Shown piece by piece: positions 1-18,956 of a DNA stretch of 64,000 nt (position 1 is the first letter of the stretch; the number at the start of each line of letters is the position of its first letter). Source of the DNA: Lytechinus variegatus (taxonomy: Eukaryota > Echinodermata > Echinoidea > Temnopleuroida > Toxopneustidae); contig NC_054746.1 of NCBI RefSeq assembly GCF_018143015.1, positions 45,106,701-45,170,700 of the forward strand, in the 5' to 3' direction. Position numbers and translations under genes: made by a program. Under the pieces are notes generated by a model. It ran no database searches, was not told where the DNA came from, and saw only the letters and a program-made list of their open reading frames with translations.

Positions 1-439
1 TACTTAAGAGTAATCAAGTATCACTGAACATCCTGTTCGAGTTTCAGGTCACATGATCAAGGTCAAAGGTCATTTAGGGTCAATGAACTTTGGCCGAATT
101 GGGTGTATCTGTTGAATAACCATCATATCTCTGTTAGTTTATTGGTCTAGTTCATAAAAAGTGGACATAAGAGTAACCATGTATCACTGAACATCTTGTG
201 CGAGTTTCAGGTCACATGACCAAGGTCAAAGGTCAATGAACTTTGGCCGAATTAGGTGTATCTGTTGAATAACCATCATATCTCTGTTAGTTTATTGGTC
301 TAGTTCATAAAAAGTGGACATAAGAGTAACCATGTATCACTGAACATCTTGTGCAAGTTAGAGTAGTATTCAAAGTCAGCACTGCTGCTATATTGAACTG
401 CGTGATGCAGGTGAGACGGCCAGAGGCATTCCACTTGTT
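1..439 (+). repeat. AGGTCA-rich dispersed repeat (family A), 3' part
   Basis: This is the tail of a repeat whose head lies before the window. It consists of about 150-bp units, each with the phrase AGGTCACATGACC followed by AAGGTCAAAGGTCA. It ends with a GATGCAGGTGAGACGGCCAG motif and CATTCCACTTGTT, as do the copies ending near 27810 and 36488. It lies just upstream of the first visible NENF exon, so it is intronic. Confidence 0.85.
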
Positions 440-529
440 TTTTAAACATGTTTATTCAGATGAATATTTTCATATCATCTTCATTTGCATTTTAGAAATA
501 ATAATAATTCTTTTGATTGTTTATCACAG

Positions 530-8579
<8,050 letters not shown>

Positions 8580-8585
8580 CATGAT

Positions 8586-8591
8586 AATAAA
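8586..8591 (+). terminator. Possible poly(A) signal of NENF
   Basis: A canonical AATAAA lies only seven bases after the stop codon. The position is unusually close, so a more distal signal may be used. Confidence 0.3.
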
Positions 8592-9038
8592 TCATAAACT
8601 AGTACTGAATGCAATATTAAGGGAAATACTGCTATACACTTGAAGATAATACATATTAAAACCTGCAGAAAAGACTAAATGGGGAGTAGGCCATTTCTAA
8701 GTATATAAATCAGTCAGGTGTTAAAAGTAATGTTCAGCTTAATATTCTGCCAAGCCAGTAAACACATTTGTTAATTTCAATTTCAGGGCTGAAATTTTGT
8801 AATGGGGTTTGCTAAAACTTACATCATCACTGCATCAAACTTAAAATGAAGCTAGTCAAGGAATGAATCTCACTAGATAACATAATTTGTTATTGTAACT
8901 CATATTGGAGAAAGCAATGTAAATTGTGCTTCCGACACCAATACTCAATATCCCTCTGTCTCATTCAGTGTTTCAGAATGATGCATTCTCTTTCAATATT
9001 TTTTATGAATCATGCCATAATGAAAAGAGATATTTAGA

Positions 9039-9303
9039 TATTATAATAATAATTACATTCATAAAACACTTAATACATTATGTTTCTAAGCACTTTATAT
9101 AGCAATTATTATTACTATGGTCATCGGATCCTGGCATACCCGCACACAATGTACACACCTCCACTCCCTAGGGAGCATTCCAACAAGTGTTTTAAGACTC
9201 AATTCCTTGGCATACTACTTAGACTTTTGCCTCATTCAGGGACCCCATTTAACACCTGGGTGGAGAGTGGCAAAGTGTGGATTGAGCCTTGTCAAAGGGT
9301 GTG
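9039..9303 (-). repeat. SURF-like tRNA-derived SINE, 3' part
   Basis: On the minus strand this matches the body and tail of the SINE at 55018-55372. Shared phrases are ACTTTGCCACTC, CACCCAGGTG, GGGAGTGGAGG and CCGATGACC, ending in an ATT-rich tail. The head of the same copy lies at 10336-10412; the two are separated by an inserted element. Confidence 0.75.
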
Positions 9304-10335
9304 TTTATGCTTCCATTGCAAGGACAGAATTAGTATTTTCAAACATCGTTTCAAAACACCGATCGTAAACATGGTTCTGGGAGTGCTGTTTATGCTTGAC
9401 TTTTAGAGGCAAAATCACGAACTCCAGCTGGATTCGCATTGTAATTTGGTTTAACAGGAAAGCGAGGTCAAATTGGGCGCGCCCTTTTTTCGAAAGTTTT
9501 TTTTTCCGAGTGTTGTTATAGGGAAGGTATGTCGACTTCCAATATTGTGGTAATTGCATGGAGATACTTGACATAGCCATATAATTTCCACCATGGTTAG
9601 GATAATAGTGAGAAAAAATAAAAAATATTAACGTATACATAATAACATAGTAAAACATCTATTTGAAGAGTTTGGTTGCAAAAGGGGTTAGGTCCACTCC
9701 AAGAAAATCATTTTTCTAATTCTCCCATATTGCAATATTATGCGAAACTAAATTTTCATGATACCCTAACATGAGAACATAAAATTGGGTATAAAAAAAA
9801 TCTGTCTTCCTATTTTAAAAAATATTCTTTTCCAAAAAAAAATTTGTGTGGACCTAACCTCATTTGCAACCAAACTGAATTGGACCTAACCCCTTTTGAA
9901 AAAAAGGGATTTTTCTTTGCCATTTTATTTCAATTTTTAATGGGAATTTCAACTTTTCTTTGGTATCATCTTTTAGAGCTACTAAAAATCTATACATTGA
10001 GACAAAAAAGAAAAAAACTCAGATTTGATGCAAAATGGACCTTACCCCTTTTGCAAGTGAGCTCTTCCTTCTTTTATGCTACTGAGGTATTTGGCGATGT
10101 CTCCTCATAACTCGTGTTCCAGGGTTGTTTTTGTAAATCCCTCAACTTTCATCTTGATGACAAATTGGGAGAGTTATACTAGTGATAGTACATGTGTACA
10201 TACATTTGTATGTGTGATCAATTACCACACATACAAATGTAACAAGGGAGATGAGGTAATTCCATGGAGGTAACATGGACGTATCAATGGAAACTCTAAT
10301 TCTGGCCTGAAAAGTTTGAGCATAGACACGGCCTT
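9295..10335. mobile_element. TIR element that splits a SINE
   Basis: The left end AAGGGTGTGTTTATGCTTCC and the inverted right end (reverse complement AAGGCCGTGTCTATGCTCAA) are imperfect TIRs of about 39 bp, both continuing to CAGAATTAG. The interior has a tri-fold phrase about GGACCTAACCCCTTTTG and no transposase. I could not define a TSD; the SINE sequence resumes on both sides. Confidence 0.65.
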
Positions 10336-10412
10336 AGGCAGCAGTGGGATTTGAACACATGACCCTCCGATTACCAATTGAGATTCAGAACCATTTTACC
10401 ATGACACTTCCA
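10336..10412 (-). repeat. SURF-like SINE, tRNA-like head
   Basis: On the minus strand it reads GGAAGTGTCATGGTAAAATG (A-box region), then GTGTTCAAATCCCAC (B-box). It matches the head of the SINE at 55018 and completes the copy at 9039-9303. Confidence 0.75.
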
Positions 10413-11130
10413 CTTTTATATAATGTAGGCCTATTTATTTCACTGTTTTACCAAGGCCTTTAATTATGATGTTTCCACGTTTTGTATTACTTAATATGTT
10501 GTGCCTTATATTAATATGAATTGTTTATTTTATTATTGTTATTTGATTACCTTTCTTCTATGTACCAGGACCAAAGTGAAAAACAGTTATATCTGTAATA
10601 TTATAAATCTGTTTGAGTTATGTGTGAATACTTTTTTTTCTAAACATTCTTTTTTTAACCAAGGAATTTTGGTATATATTGATATTTTGCTTGTATGAAT
10701 TTTTGTTGCATGCTGTTTAAAGTTTGATTGCTGATTTTGAAGTGTTTCCGGATTGTTTCTGATATCTTTAGTACTCCTTCAAACAGCCATCAATGTAACC
10801 CAAATGTCATAATCCCTGAAAACAAGAAAGACCTGGAGTAAAAGATGAAGTTAGATCCTTTTATAAGTCCTTGATTATAATGATTAAATTGGTAATTAAC
10901 ATAATTTTTATTTATAAATCCATTTGCATCTTAGCTACATCTCTATCTTCAGTAAAAAATCAATATTGAGTCATTTTAATGGACTTAACTGCAAATAAAA
11001 TAAATTACAGATACATTTTTCAAAATGTATGTATAATTCTTGCCAAATAGGGAATATTTGAAAAATGTGAAGGGCACTCAGCATTGAAAGAATTTTCAAA
11101 TTTTCTGAATTAAATTTATATATACTTTAA
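10413..11130. other. Intergenic, nothing recognised
   Basis: AT-rich sequence without a gene, conserved exon, TIR or tandem repeat that I can support. Confidence 0.5.
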
Positions 11131-11140
11131 CGATTTTTAT

Positions 11141-11275
11141 TTGCTGACTATATGATAAAAATAAATTCCTTTGCGGTGACATTTTTTGCTGACTATATGA
11201 TAAAAATAAATTCCTTTGTTGTGACATTATTTGCTGACTATATGATAAAAATAAATTCCTTTGTGGTGACATTGA
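11141..11275. repeat. Three tandem copies of a 45-bp unit
   Basis: The phrase TTGCTGACTATATGATAAAA starts at 11141, 11186 and 11231, an exact 45-bp period. Units differ at only a few positions, so the array is young. The period is a multiple of three, which gives a repeated SQQ-containing peptide in a minus-strand frame; there is no sign of a gene. Confidence 0.9.
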
Positions 11276-12440
11276 CAGATATGAAAAAGATTTAAAATGG
11301 GTAATTTTGCGGTATTGAATCAATATGTGAACATGATGAAACTAGGAATTATTGTTATTCACAGATTACACCGTATCCATCATAATATTATACTCGAGAA
11401 CAATTATGAATCCATAAAAACATGTAATTTCACAAGAAAATGTTGGAAATTTTGCAATAATTCACACAAAAACTTAATTTCAAGAATTGAATCCTGCTAT
11501 TTAAGGAGATAGAGATACTTTTAAAAAAAATGTAGTTTTAGTCAGTGAAAAGTATGAATGTTCCATAAGCTCATTGAATTTGTAGTCTTCTTTTTATTCC
11601 ACAAACCTTTGAGTGATCATTTTAGATTTTGATACAGTGCATGTACAACTCTTGTTAAAATACAATACTTCTCAGAAAAAAGAAACTGTAATTCAGTGTA
11701 TTTTTTTTTCTTTTCATGATCATCTTTTTGTTTCATATGATTTACATGAATGGAAATATATTCTTGATGCATGAATGAGTTAGAACAATGGAAAATTTGC
11801 ACAAGATATTGGGTGACTTTTTCTGGCTTTTACTGCTTTCTGTTTGTAAAAAAAAATCATAACTTGAATATCCATCTTTTCCTCTTCCGTATGAGACATG
11901 CGTAACATATTAATGACGCATGGTCAAGAAAAGTTACATGAAAATATGCTTGATTTCTACCTATTTGATGGATTATTGAAAAGCAAACATTTCGTTTTCC
12001 CAACAAAGCAGCAGACAATATAGGCAAACGTTGAATGCTGTTTGGGCCAATTTTGATATTTTTTTATCTCAAATTTCTCTCAGTGTTTTCATGCATTGCT
12101 ACAATTTTACAAGGGCGGCGAAACATATTGGAAAGTGGTGAGGCGAAGTAGAATAAGGGTACATCACTTTTTACAAGTGTAAAAGAGAAAGCCATTCTTG
12201 TCTTGGATTTTTTCTTTTAAGTGTGGGTCACCCCCCCCCCCAACATTCCACTGCCCCTGTCTTGTCTGATCATTTCAAGCAATTTTTACACGTTAGAAAC
12301 AAGTCAAACATATCATTCAAGCCACAAAATCACACTCGCCACGCATTCACCAGTAGCCCATTGTCTGCCGCTTGGTTGGAAATGCATTTATTTATTTTTA
12401 CCACTTGTGGGATGGAACACCCTATCAGCACATGCTGTTT
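11276..12440. other. Intergenic, no gene
   Basis: AT-rich sequence with a poly-C run at 12231-12241. No exon or element boundaries were identified. Confidence 0.5.
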
Positions 12441-12449
12441 TTCGTAGGG

Positions 12450-12990
12450 GTCCATACACACAACAATAAAGATGTACAATAAACAATCAAACATGATAAT
12501 TACAAAAACACAAAATCATATGACATAAATCATAAGAACATACAATAAAAGGCGAAAAAAAAATACAATATGATAATAAAAACAAAATATATATAAAAAC
12601 AGTAGGGGGATTAAAAGTAAGGAATTAATGTAAAACAATAGAGAAATAACTTAAAGATGAACTAAATTCAAGCAGGGGCTAAGGGATTGAAATGAGGGGG
12701 GGGGGGATGATGCAGGTGCTTTTAACAACAATAATCAGGATGAGGGGGATGAGCATGTTTTTAAGATGTGTTTTAAAGGAATGTATAGTGATACAAGGAG
12801 GGATTTTCTTTTCAATAGAGTTCCATATTTGGGCACCTCGGTAGACGAAGCATCTTTTACCATAATTCGTCTTTGGATGCGTTAACCTTAATTGGGTTTT
12901 TCCAGATCTGGTATTATAGGGTGTGTTACGAATGGAAAATGTATTGCAAATATAAACAGGAGCAAATTAATTTTCATTGATCAGTGCAAT
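12450..12990 (-). pseudogene. LINE 3' end (C-terminal ORF2 fragment)
   Basis: The minus strand over about 12930-12716 reads YNTRSGKTQLRLTHPKTNYG, then KRCFVYRGAQIWNSIEKKIP. This is the conserved C-terminal region of CR1/L2/jockey-type LINE proteins (..TR......P...T..G...F...G..IWN.L). An A-rich 3' tail lies toward 12470. A 5'-truncated copy. Confidence 0.75.
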
Positions 12991-13835
12991 AGGTAGAATC
13001 AAGCATTTTCAGGCAACTTTTTCTTGACAATGCGTCAATCATATTTGACGCATCTTTCATTTGAAAGATGAAAAATGGATATTGAAATTACGAACTTTGC
13101 TATCCAAATAGATAGAAGTAAAAGCCAGAAAACTCACTTTAATAGTAATTTGCTTGTGCAAATGGAAATTTGGTAGCACCACTTTTCCCTTTTTTTCTGG
13201 GATGCACTGGCATATATGACGATTCGGAAAACGACGCCATAAATAAATTAAAACAAATGTTAAATAAAAATGAGGCATAGCTCTCAAAAATTAAGGGCGA
13301 TGTCACTCTTTATCAGTGCCCATGGTGTGACAAAGAACAAAAAATCATTTTCTGAAATTATGAAAAATATAACTGTTTTATACGTGTATGAGTCGATTTT
13401 GATTTGTTAATGGTATTCTACTACCAATAAACATTTTTTTCTTGTTAGTATGCCTTGAATCAATGTATGAAGAATATATGAGAAATATAATTAACATTCT
13501 GAACAAAATAAAGTTACATGTACTATCAATTATTGAATTTATCTGTATAGTTTTGTACCAGATCATGTATTCAGATGAATAAATTTATAAAGATTTGCAT
13601 CATAAGACCAAATGGAAGTGTTTGTGTAATTTTATCATTTTGAGGAGGATCGCACTTGCACAATTAAAATCTTATCACAGTGCTTACCAAATTGCCTAAC
13701 ATAATCATATCTCACATTCACATATGTCAGCGATCCTAGAAAAAGCTGCAAAAAAATATATGAATGTGTAGATGAATTTGGATCAGTGAATAATCCCTAA
13801 ATTTCTCTCCCGTGAATGTTTCTATTACAGATATT

Positions 13836-15249
13836 CCCTGGTTGACCAGATTTCACAAAAATGAAATACGGGACGATCGACAAAAAACAGAGAAGGCTAC
13901 ACAGTGTTAGACTTGTGAAAAAATATATAAAGAACTGGATGGGAGGGTTAACGAAAGAATGAAGGAGAGAAAGAACAGACGAAAGTAAGAGATGAACTGA
14001 GAAGAAAGAAAGAAAAAATGAAAGGGAAATGAAGGATAAAAATACAAGAAATTTAGAATGAAAGAAGAATAAAAGAGAAAAAAAATGTTTCAGTCATGCT
14101 GTGAAATTAAATATAGAAAGAAAGAAAAAAAAGAAAGGAAAGGAGAATAAATGTGTGAAAGACAAAATAAAGGAGAGAAAGAAAAAAGTAAGAAAAGTGG
14201 AGGATATCGGAAAGAAAAAATGAAGAAAGACAAACGCTTTCTTCATTCTTTGAAAGAAACAAAGAAGAAAAAGGAAGGGAGGGAAAGAAAGAATAAGGGG
14301 GAAATAAGGAAAATGAAATAAAGAAAGGAGGAAAGAATTAAAAAAAAGAAGGTAATGGAAGGAGAGAACGAAAAGGAGAGGAAGGGAGAAGGAAGAAAAA
14401 AAGTTTAAGGAAAGAAGAATGAAGAAAATAAAAAAGGAAATTTGATAAAGAAGACAGGTGAAAGAAAGACGTAAAGGAAGAAAAATATACAGAGAGAGAG
14501 AGAATGAAAGGATCAGGAAATACAGATAGGAAATAAATAGATGGAACAAAAAGGCAAGCATGAAGGATGAAGAAAGAAAGATGAAAAAAGTTCAATAACT
14601 CCAAGCAAACAAAAACAATTTAATCGTCTAACAAAAATCTTAGTGATATTTGGCGTTTTTTAAATATATTTTTTAAATTAAAAAAAAACTCAAAAGTTTT
14701 AGTAATGAATGGAATTTCAAAGTGAAACATTGTCAACTTAAAAATTAGATGAAAAATCGCGGCATCATACACAACAAGACTCAAAACGAAAGCTGAAACA
14801 ACTAGATTTAGTTTTGAAAACTCAATAACTTGTTCCTCCGATAAAATCTCCAAATCAGTAATCTGATAACCCATAACTACAATTATACAAATTTCCCGCC
14901 GATTTTGTGATTATTTTGGTGGAAAAACTGTTTATCATATCGTTTTTTGCACCATTGAGAATCTGCTCCGATCCTACATGCCTAGCTTGTAGCCTGCTAC
15001 ACACATAGTTAGCAAGAAATCACCGCAGAACTTGCAAAAGTTTAGTTATCGATTTTATTGTCTCTGCTTCGTCGTCTGTTTATTTGATGAAAATTCGTCA
15101 CTTTTAAATATGTATTAACTATATTTTGTTCAATATTCTGAAATAGGGGACAAATAGGCGTCCTGGGAAGGGTTTGTCGGGACGCCGGGACAAAGGAGCA
15201 AAATATGGGACGATCCCGGGAATGAATACGGGAGGTCTGGTCACCCTGG
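13836..15249. mobile_element. Possible hAT-like element enclosing a polypurine tract
   Basis: The left end CCTGGTTGACCAGA followed by ACGGGACGATC is an imperfect inverted match to the right end (reverse complement CAGGGTGACCAGACC, then GGGACGATC-like sequence at 15205). CAGGG-type ends suggest hAT, but I cannot find a clean TSD. Confidence 0.45.
13930..14600 (+). repeat. Polypurine (A/G) tract, ~670 bp
   Basis: Almost only A and G on this strand, with AAAG, GGAA and GAGA blocks and few pyrimidine breaks. Complementary Phe/Leu/Ser-rich open frames (for example 14094-14561 minus) are by-products of composition. Confidence 0.9.
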
Positions 15250-16017
15250 ATTACCTGATACGAGAAGTCTGGAAAAATGTTTTCAAGGCCTTTTTTGAAT
15301 GCGTCGATATTTTCCAATGATTTTAGTGCGACGAGAGTATTCAACTGTTGGGTTTGGGTGAAGCAAAGTTATGAGAATTACGTAGTGAATATAGGCCTAA
15401 TGATGAGAAGATAGTTAAAACATGATTGGAGACAACATGTCATGGATTGATTTATAAACAAATATGCTAAGATTTTTCTTACGTCTATAGATTCAAGAGA
15501 AGACCATTTCAAAACCGAATTAATTTGTATTCATGTATAGCAGTGGCGTAACTTTGTACGGGGGGGGGGGGGAACTGAGAGAAAAAGAGGAGAAAGGCAG
15601 AGAAACATACTGGGAAAGAATAAATTATGTTCATTATAAATGTTTTATTATAATATTATGTTATATTACATAGGATAATTTTTCATAAATTTATGAAACA
15701 TTTGCTCAGAGTCCATGTCTTTATTGTTTCTGGTGCTCGCAGACTGTTAATCATGTTGTACTAAAACCTCCCGCAAAATTAAGCAGAAGAACGGTAACAC
15801 AATTTGTCATCAGTCTATGTATTTTATAATGTAAACTACACAAGAATCATGATTACCTTTTGTCGTACAATTTTAAAAAATGCAAATGTATAAAAATAAT
15901 ATTATTTAACATAATTCTTGGAGGTTTTATCATCAATAAAAAATAGTGAAATCGAACAAACGAAAAAAAAAATCAACTCTATATACAATCTTCCAAAAAA
16001 GTGCTCTGGGAGAAAAT

Positions 16018-16020
<3 letters not shown>
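15250..16020. other. Intergenic, nothing recognised
   Basis: No gene or repeat boundary identified. A poly-G run of about 12 follows a GGCGTAACTTTG phrase near 15545. Confidence 0.45.

Positions 16021-16066
<46 letters not shown>
16021..16066. repeat. (AT)n microsatellite
   Basis: Twenty-three uninterrupted AT dinucleotides, then GTATATATAA. It abuts the left end of the element at 16083. Confidence 0.97.
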
Positions 16067-16075
<9 letters not shown>

Positions 16076-16082
16076 ATTAGTA

Positions 16083-18699
16083 TAGTGCGTCCCAGAAAAA
16101 ACGAAACCGAGATTTAGCGACCATTTATCATTATTTAATCATAAGTAGAATAGACAAATGACCTACCAATTTAAAGCTTATTAGAATCTCCTCTTTCATC
16201 TGATTTTACTTATATTATTTTTCATTCATGCATGAGTGAGCAAATACAATTTGAAGAAAGGATATCAAAAACTCATTTGGCGGGGGTATCTGGGTTCCAA
16301 AAAGAAAACCACATTTTTGAAAAGTTCAATATCTTCTCTTTGATTTGATACCTAAATTACAGAAAATGGTAAAGAAATAACAAAGTTCTGGTCATTTGAA
16401 ATAAGGCTTGAATTTTAATAATTTCATAAATTGAAGAGGTTCTCCAGGCTGGCTTTCAAACTCACTCGACACTCCGTTTTGATGACGATCAGCCATGCAT
16501 TAAATCTTTTGTTCACCATGCGAAAGCTTCTGTGCGAAACCGGTGAAAACACGTTTATTTCTTGACCATTTTCTGCAATTGAGGTACCAAATTAAAGAGC
16601 AGATATTGAACTTTTCAGAAATGTGGTTTTCTTTTTGAAACCCAGATACCCCCCGCCAAATGAGTTTTTGGTATCCTTTCTTCCAGGCGCGCCGGAACAC
16701 TTTCAGTTTTTTTTTTTTGGGGGGGCAAAATCCCGAAGGGGGCACAATATTTTTGACAGCGTGAGATACCGAAGCGATCGAGCGGGAGAGGCTGTGGGAC
16801 CCCCCCCCCCACGGTAAGGACTTTGTGTAAAAATGGAGTATAAAAGTTGCGTTTCTAAAAGCATTCAAAAATAAATTTCTTGAGAATTAAACAGTCTTGA
16901 AGTTCTCTTTGCTCCTTCTGTTTCCTCCCTTCTGACCCAGACTGGTGTTTCTTCATGATCAGGGTCGCAGTTCCAGCAAATTACGAGCCTTATTGCAAAC
17001 GAAATTGTTTCAAACAAACCAACGTAATATAAGCCTTTTAAAGACTTTAAGATGACAAACATGACCGTACGCAGCCGGGCCGGGCCGCCGATCGAGAGGG
17101 CAAAATTCACCAAAAGTGTGCACGAAATCCTTCAATTTTATTATAGAAAATGCAAAAGCTCCCCCATCACAAACCCCCTCGCTCTTAAGTTTCTTCGAAA
17201 ATTTAGGTCTTGCAGCCCCACCCACTCCCGGATTGTTTTTTTATCTTTTGCAAACGTCCATGAATAACAAAAGCTGGGATGAACCAGAGAACATAGCTGC
17301 CATCTCGATCTGATTAGTAACAGGTAATGGGAAGAAGTTTCGGAATCTAAAATACATAAGTGCTATATCATATGAGCTGAAATAGTATCAGACAAAACGC
17401 CTTCCAATCATGCCAATGAAAAGGAATAGAGGAAAATAAGGGGCTGTGAAAATATCTTAAGACTTTTTTTTATAGTAGAGCAGTACTGTAACGCTTTTTT
17501 TCTTTTATATTCTTTATTTACATTTTTATTCATATCTCAGATAATATGAGTCCGGTCAAGAAGACACTTTTACAGATGATTTTATTTTTTTCATGTCTAA
17601 ACATTATCTCTAAGTTGCTTTCGAGTGGGATTCACCATTTTCACAAATTATAAATTATAATCCTCTACACATGATTATTCTGTGTGTAATTTTCTGATAA
17701 CATGTCTATATTGAGTTGAAATGACCTTGGTATTTTCTTTAGGGCACTGACTTGTTATCACTGTATTAACTCAATTTATATTTAGTTGAAAATGAAATAA
17801 TTGAAACAAGTTTCTCGAGATGTTATGGTTTCTGGGCTTGACAGCGGTGTGTATTTGAGTTTTGTCAGACGTGTATCAATCAGATATGATTATTTACGTC
17901 TGGGACCGACCTTTAACGTCACCATCCGAAAGACGTGACCAGGGCTCGAACCTCGACCCTCTGCATCAATTTGTAACTTCCCCACAGCTTGGATTACAGG
18001 CGCACGCCACAACGCCCAGTCAGCTATGACATAGATTCCATATGTTGCTCGAGTAACTAGTGTTCACGCGCGTTAGTGATATCGGGTCCTGTCTGAGCGT
18101 TTCTGGGCGACCGCGCGTTTGTTAGACGACACAGCCAGCATCATAGAATTATAAACCTAATCATTGGTGGACCACTATCAATTTGCCATTCGCTTTTAGT
18201 CTGAAATGTATTCATTAAAAGGTTAAACGTTATCACACTGTAATAAGATGAAAATTGGGCTTATCAAAAGGTATGTTTCACAGAGGAACTGTTCGTCAAA
18301 AGACGCTAGGCTTACTATGATAATGTATTTGCCCCGTCAGGGGCAAAATTCTTTCATTTTTTACAATGGAAATGACAATTTTCAGGCAGAAAAGTGCCTT
18401 CGTGTACTTTTGTCCTTAAATAATTTATCATTTTTCTACTTTCAGGGGGGCACATTGGGGGGGGGGGGGGGCAAAATCTCGTTTTGCCCCCCAAAATTTT
18501 ATTTGGGGGGGCAAGTGCCCCCCCTGCCCCCCCCCGCTTCCGGCGCCCTTGCTTTCTTCAAATTGTTTTTGCTCACTCATGCGTGAATAAGTAATATCAG
18601 ATGAAAGAGGAGATTCTAAGCTTTAAATTGGTAGGTCATTTGTCTATTCTATGATAAATGATCGCTAAATCTCGGTTTCGTTTATTCTGGGACGCACTG
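16083..18699. mobile_element. TA-flanked mariner-like element with ~190-bp TIRs
   Basis: The left end TAGTGCGTCCCAGAA and the reverse complement of the right end (CAGTGCGTCCCAGAA) are inverted repeats. The match runs inward about 190 bp through AACGAAACCGAGATTTAGCG, AGACAAATGACCTACC, TCCTCTTTCATCTGAT and CAATTTGAAGAAAG. TA flanks both ends (16081-16082, 18700-18701). A second internal inverted pair lies at 16255-16385 and 16540-16690, indicating another foldback inside. No transposase; a SINE copy (17835-18024) and poly-G runs sit inside. It ends 185 bp before the SRP9 start codon. Confidence 0.8.
17835..18024 (-). repeat. SINE with 7SL/Alu-like head, copy 1
   Basis: On the minus strand the head reads CTGGGCGTTGTGGCGTGCGC, then CTGTAATCCAAGCT, then AGAGGGTCGAGGTTCGAGCC. 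The first 33 bases match the 5' end of 7SL RNA/Alu (GGGCGnnGTGGCGnGnGCCTGTAnTCCnAGCT) at about 28 positions by eye. The GGTTCGAGCC phrase is a good RNA polymerase III B-box. The body (CACGTCTTTCGGATGGTGAC, GTCGGTCCCAGACGT) is shared with copy 2 at 20331. Confidence 0.7.
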
Positions 18700-18884
18700 T
18701 ACATCTCTATGCTATGGAAAATGGTCACAAAATCTGAGCGAAGTGGAACTTCCTAAAAGCAACACGCTTGTGTGTTGCTGCCCTCTACGTTCGTTGGTTT
18801 CGATGTGTACGTACAGAGTACGGAATTTTTTTTTCGCTTCGCAGGGGAGAAATATTCTGGAGTGTAAAACCATTATTTAACAAG
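18700..18884 (+). promoter_or_regulatory. Likely promoter/5' UTR region of SRP9
   Basis: Only 185 bp separate the transposon end from the SRP9 ATG. The stretch is richer in CG than its surroundings and has no TATA box that I can name. Transcription may start here or inside the element; this is inference from position. Confidence 0.4.
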
Positions 18885-18956
18885 ATGACCTACATAAATT
18901 CATGGGAGGAGTTCGTCAAAGCTGCGGAGAGATTATATCTTTCAGATCCAAGCAAG
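18885..18956 (+). CDS. SRP9: SRP9 exon 1 (coding)
   Basis: Starts at ATG in CAAGATGACC and ends AGCAAG/GTAATT. Encodes 24 residues, [10 protein letters not shown] through LSDPSK. Confidence 0.93.

Noticed and set aside
14094..14604. Long minus-strand open frames, up to 155 codons, Phe/Leu/Ser-rich
   Set aside because: They are the complement of a polypurine tract; composition alone explains the lack of stops and there is no domain.
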